A DNA stretch of 64,000 nt from Amycolatopsis sp. CA-126428 (GTDB taxonomy: Bacteria > Actinomycetota > Actinomycetes > Mycobacteriales > Pseudonocardiaceae). A program made the translations under genes and the position numbers. Position 1 is the first letter of the stretch; every line of letters begins with the position of its first letter. The notes below the pieces were generated by a model that saw only the letters and a program-made list of their open reading frames with translations, was not told where the DNA came from and searched no databases. Positions 61,077-64,000 of the stretch are shown one piece after another. The stretch spans positions 1 through 64,000 of the forward strand of contig NZ_PPHF01000081.1 of NCBI RefSeq assembly GCF_002904335.1. The letters are read 5' to 3'.

Positions 61077-61577
61077 ATGGCGATGCGCGAACTGCGCTAT
61101 TTCGGGGACCCGATCCTCAAGTCCGTCTGCGACCCGGTCACCGTGTTCGACGAGAAGCTCGAGGCGCTCGTGCGGGACCTGGTCGACTCCGTCAAGCCCG
61201 CCGGGCGCGCGGGGCTGGCCGCGCCGCAGATCGGGGTGGGGCTTCGCGTCTTCAGCTATGACGTCGCCGGGCTGGCCGGGTATGTCGTTAATCCCGAAAT
61301 CGTCGAACTGTCCGAGGAAACGCACGAGATCGACGAAGGCTGCCTGTCGGTGCCGGAGATGTGGTTCCCCACCAAGCGGGCGAAGCACGCGAAGGTGCGC
61401 GGCGTCGACGTCCACAACGAACCCATCGAGGTCGAAGGCGAAGACGTGCTGGCCCAATGCCTGCAGCACGAGACCGATCACCTCGACGGCATCCTCTACC
61501 TCGACCGGCTCACCGCCGAGCGCAAGAAGTCCGCCCTGCGCGAAGCGCGCGACAAAGACTGGTTCTGGAAGCGCTGA
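61077..61577 (+). CDS. def: peptide deformylase
   Basis: The 166-residue metalloenzyme removes the N-formyl group from new proteins. All three motifs are present: GLAAPQ (46-51), EGCLS (87-91) with metal Cys89, and HETDH (131-135) with metal His131, His135 and catalytic Glu132. AGGA precedes ATG 61077. Its stop is 2 bases from that of the convergent ACT-GNAT gene. Confidence 0.95.
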   Translation: MAMRELRYFGDPILKSVCDPVTVFDEKLEALVRDLVDSVKPAGRAGLAAPQIGVGLRVFSYDVAGLAGYVVNPEIVELSEETHEIDEGCLSVPEMWFPTKRAKHAKVRGVDVHNEPIEVEGEDVLAQCLQHETDHLDGILYLDRLTAERKKSALREARDKDWFWKR

Positions 61578-61579
61578 GC

Positions 61580-62659
61580 TCAGGCCGGCAGGAACATCCT
61601 CAGCCGGGCGCCGTCGTCGATGCTGCGTTCGGTGCGCAGGCCGGCTCTGGCCGCCGTGCGGGGGAGGATGTCGTCGCCCGTCAAGCAGTCCGCGGACAGC
61701 TCCGTGATGCCCTGGGCCTCCGCCAGCACCGCGAGCCGCGCCAGGAGGGCCGTGCCGATTCCCTGCCGCTGCCAGTCGTCCTCCACCAGGAGGGAGATCT
61801 CGGCGCCGCCCGAATTCATCGGGATGAGCTGGGCCAGGCCGATCACCTCGCGGCCGAAGACGGCGAGCACGCTCGTGCCGCGCGGAGGCACCAGCAGCCG
61901 GTGCAGGCGGCGGCGCGGGACCGTGCGCACTCCGGTGTGGTAGCGCCGGAACAGCGTGGCCATCGAGCAGCGGCGGTGCAGTTCGGCCACCGCGTCGGCG
62001 TCGCCGGGGACGCCCTTGCGCAGGACGATCGCCGCGCCGTCCGGGCGGTCGAGGACCACCGGGCCGGCCGCGTTGCGGGCCGCCGCCGCGAGCAGGGTCA
62101 CCAGCGCTTCGGCGCGGGTCAGCTCCAGCTGCACGAACGGCGCCCACTGGCGGCGCGCCACCAGCGCGCTGCCGCCGGCCAGCGCGAACACGGCCCGGTG
62201 CCCGCTCTCCGTGCGCGCCGGGTTCGCCTCGGCGGCGGGGACGAGCGTGACGACGTCCGCGGCGAGGATGTCCTTCAGCACGTCGGCGAGACGGGCCGGG
62301 TCGTCGACCGCGCGACGGGCCGTGAGCAGCGTCGACGCCGACGGGTCGACCAGCTCGTGGACGTCGGCGTCGATGATCGCCGTGCATTCGCACCCCTCGG
62401 CGCGGATGGCGTCGACCAGGTGCCGCCGGGGCAGGCCGGTCGCGGGGCGCAGCACGATCTCGTCGAGCACGCCGCCCGGCACCGGCAGCACGGACAGGCC
62501 GAGGATGTTGCACTCGAGGTCGGCGAGCCGGATGGCGATGCGGGCGAGGGTGCCCGGGTGGTCGTGCATCCGGATCCGCACCCGCCACGCCGACGGCACC
62601 GCCGCCTCCTCGGCGGCGACCGTCCGGACCGGCTGGGGCAACGCTCGGGAAGTCTCCAT
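61580..62659 (-). CDS. ACT-GNAT acetyltransferase (amino-acid-regulated lysine acetyltransferase type)
   Basis: The 359-residue protein has an N-terminal ACT domain (about 25-95; MHDHPGTLARIAIRLADLE, NILGLSVLP) and a C-terminal GNAT domain (about 210-355; acetyl-CoA loop DDWQRQGIGTALL). ACT-GNAT enzymes of actinobacteria such as Micromonospora MaKat acetylate proteins and are controlled by amino acids like Asn or Cys. The GGAGG ribosome site is only one base before ATG 62659, so the real start may be slightly internal. A linker region 100-205 is unassigned. Confidence 0.85.
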   Translation of the reverse strand: METSRALPQPVRTVAAEEAAVPSAWRVRIRMHDHPGTLARIAIRLADLECNILGLSVLPVPGGVLDEIVLRPATGLPRRHLVDAIRAEGCECTAIIDADVHELVDPSASTLLTARRAVDDPARLADVLKDILAADVVTLVPAAEANPARTESGHRAVFALAGGSALVARRQWAPFVQLELTRAEALVTLLAAAARNAAGPVVLDRPDGAAIVLRKGVPGDADAVAELHRRCSMATLFRRYHTGVRTVPRRRLHRLLVPPRGTSVLAVFGREVIGLAQLIPMNSGGAEISLLVEDDWQRQGIGTALLARLAVLAEAQGITELSADCLTGDDILPRTAARAGLRTERSIDDGARLRMFLPA

Positions 62660-62852
62660 GCCTCCACGGTCCCCCGGGGTTGTTGCCGCTCCAGGACGTG
62701 GGTGTTTCGCGCAGATCAGCGTTCGACGCGCCCCGGCAACGCGGCCGAAACACCCAGCCGGTTCGCGGCTCGGTCGCCGGCACGACCGGACGCCCCGCCG
62801 GCCGAGGCGCTCTCCCCGGCGATCCGGCGCCCGACCGATCGGGGAGCCGAGC

Positions 62853-63584
62853 TCAGCGCGGGGTCAGCACGCAGAACTCGTTGCCCTCCGGGTCGGTCAG
62901 CACCCGCCACGGCAACGCGGGACCGTCCCGGTCCGCCGGCGCCGCACCGGCCGCGATGACCTCCGCCACCGCCGCGGCGTGGCCGGCGTCCGCCGGGGGC
63001 GCGATGTCCAGGTGCACGCGGTTCTTGACCTGCTTGACGTCGTCGTTGCGCAGGAGTTCCAGCCACGGCCCCCGCCCGGACGGCGCGCGCAGCCCCACCA
63101 GGGCATCGCCTTCGCGGGCCTGGATCGACCGGCCGGTGAGCCGCGCCCAGAAGCCCGCCAGGAGCTCCGGGTCGTGCGCGTCGACCAGGATCGACGCCAC
63201 CGCGCCGGTGTCCGCGTAGCGCTCGCGGGGTTCGAGGACGCAGAACTCGTTGCCTTCCGGGTCCGCGAGCACCACCCACGGCACGTCGCCCTGTCCGACG
63301 TCGACCCGGCGGCCGCCCAGTTCCAGCGCGCGCGTGACCAGCTCGGCCTGGTGCGCCCGTGTCGTGCTCGCCAGGTCCAGGTGGATGCGGTTTTTGACCT
63401 CCTTGGGTTCGGGAACCGGCACGAAGACGAGGTCCAGGTCCCAGCCGTCGCTCTCCGGGGCGCGGACGTCGACCTCGCCGGCCTCCTCGACGGCGACGTG
63501 CCAGCCGAGCAGCGCGGCCCAGAAGCCCGCCAGGGCATCCGGGCGCGCCGCGTCGATCACCAGGTTCACCAGGCGCGTGGTCAT
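62853..63584 (-). CDS. VOC-family protein with two glyoxalase-like domains
   Basis: ATG 63584 gives 243 residues made of two similar halves, each starting with a LVxDAxxPxxLAGFWAxLxG pattern and ending DPEGNEFCVL(E/T)PR. Each half contains KEVKNRIHLDL or KQVKNRVHLDI. This is the tandem glyoxalase_6-like type common in actinomycetes. Substrate unknown. Confidence 0.88.
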   Translation of the reverse strand: MTTRLVNLVIDAARPDALAGFWAALLGWHVAVEEAGEVDVRAPESDGWDLDLVFVPVPEPKEVKNRIHLDLASTTRAHQAELVTRALELGGRRVDVGQGDVPWVVLADPEGNEFCVLEPRERYADTGAVASILVDAHDPELLAGFWARLTGRSIQAREGDALVGLRAPSGRGPWLELLRNDDVKQVKNRVHLDIAPPADAGHAAAVAEVIAAGAAPADRDGPALPWRVLTDPEGNEFCVLTPR

Positions 63585-63642
63585 GCGCCGCAGGCTAACC
63601 GCCACCTCCGACAATTCCGGTTCGGCTTCCCCACCGGCCGGG

Positions 63643-64000
63643 TCATCGGGTCGCGAGCCGCAGCAGCGCCCAGAGCTGGGCCGCCTGGTCGTGCACGCCG
63701 CGCACGGTCACCGAGGTCAGGGACGCGCGGCCCCAGAGCCACAGGTAGATCTGCGCGGGCTTGGCCGTGACGACGTCGTCCGCGGCCTCGGCCTCCTCGG
63801 CCGAACAGCGCCAGGCTTCCGTGGTGACGGGTCCGGCCCGCGCGATCCAGCTGTGCGCGTCGGTCCGGATGCCGACCGAGCCCGCTTTCGTGCCGGTCAG
63901 GCCGAGCATCGGCAGCTTCTGCCCGAACCACAGGGTGAGCACCTCGTCGATGCCGTCGATCGCGACGTCGTCGGGCACGCCGTGCGGCTCCGTGCCCGCC
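63643..64000 (-). CDS. mycothiol-dependent maleylpyruvate isomerase-type protein (C-terminal part)
   Basis: The frame is open to the window edge; 118 C-terminal residues are seen. The read AGTEPHGVPDDVAIDGIDEVL and VWLWGRA-like YLWLWGRASL fit the C-terminal half of TIGR03083/MDMPI proteins of the DinB-like fold. The N-terminal His-containing metal half is outside. Substrate unknown. Confidence 0.75.
   Translation of the reverse strand, partial: AGTEPHGVPDDVAIDGIDEVLTLWFGQKLPMLGLTGTKAGSVGIRTDAHSWIARAGPVTTEAWRCSAEEAEAADDVVTAKPAQIYLWLWGRASLTSVTVRGVHDQAAQLWALLRLATR

Overview
The window comes from a high-GC actinobacterium, most likely a member of the Pseudonocardiaceae such as Amycolatopsis. This is inferred from GC-rich third codon positions, frequent GTG starts and GTGA/ATGA start-stop overlaps, Tat and lipoprotein exports, an XRE/DUF397 pair, a recA-recX-DUF3046 cluster with actinobacterial promoter motifs, and a mycobacterial-type Sdh1 operon. 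No database search was possible, so genus and family names are recognition calls.

Region 1 (1-9534) is a carbohydrate locus beside the tail of an IS481-type transposase. A three-gene minus-strand operon (GH43-AbfB, GH43-ricin, GH5) diverges from a 1349-residue protein with two GH43 and two LamG domains. The shared upstream region carries a perfect LacI-type operator and a second imperfect one. The enzymes fit secreted breakdown of arabinose- and galactose-rich plant polysaccharide. Region 2 (9635-13505) holds a degenerate Ser/Thr kinase and two coupled secreted hydrolases: a PAP2 phosphatase with a beta-strand repeat and an EEP nuclease/phosphatase with a jacalin-like tail.

Region 3 (13663-24427) is a mannoside-type uptake operon (two permeases, binding lipoprotein, GH38 alpha-mannosidase), a ROK regulator and an unrecognised 649-residue protein. 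GGAAAGCGCTTTCC-type operators precede both the operon and the unknown gene. Region 4 (24254-26141) is a damaged LLM flavin oxidoreductase, a DUF1579-like protein and a divergent HxlR regulator.

Region 5 (26193-33592) has a TAXI-type binding lipoprotein, a two-component system placed like GluR/GluK, a gluABCD glutamate importer ending in a strong terminator, and an SDR. Region 6 (33593-36717) is accessory DNA: a possible transposase scrap, an intact IS5-family element with TTA duplications, a YoaK-family protein, a palindrome cluster and an XRE/DUF397 pair.

Region 7 (36701-50823) is mostly core metabolism: an amidohydrolase, succinate dehydrogenase (small protein-C-A-B), Entner-Doudoroff edd-eda, a dikinase-like protein with an MFS transporter, then recX-recA-DUF3046. 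A two-hairpin repeat occurs inside the 3' end of edd and again between recA and recX. Region 8 (50869-64000) carries a membrane-anchored Hsp70-like protein, a pdxA-like/MFS/DeoR operon, lhr helicase, peptide deformylase, an ACT-GNAT acetyltransferase, a double VOC protein and the end of a mycothiol-dependent isomerase-type gene. No tRNA, rRNA, CRISPR array or phage module was seen.
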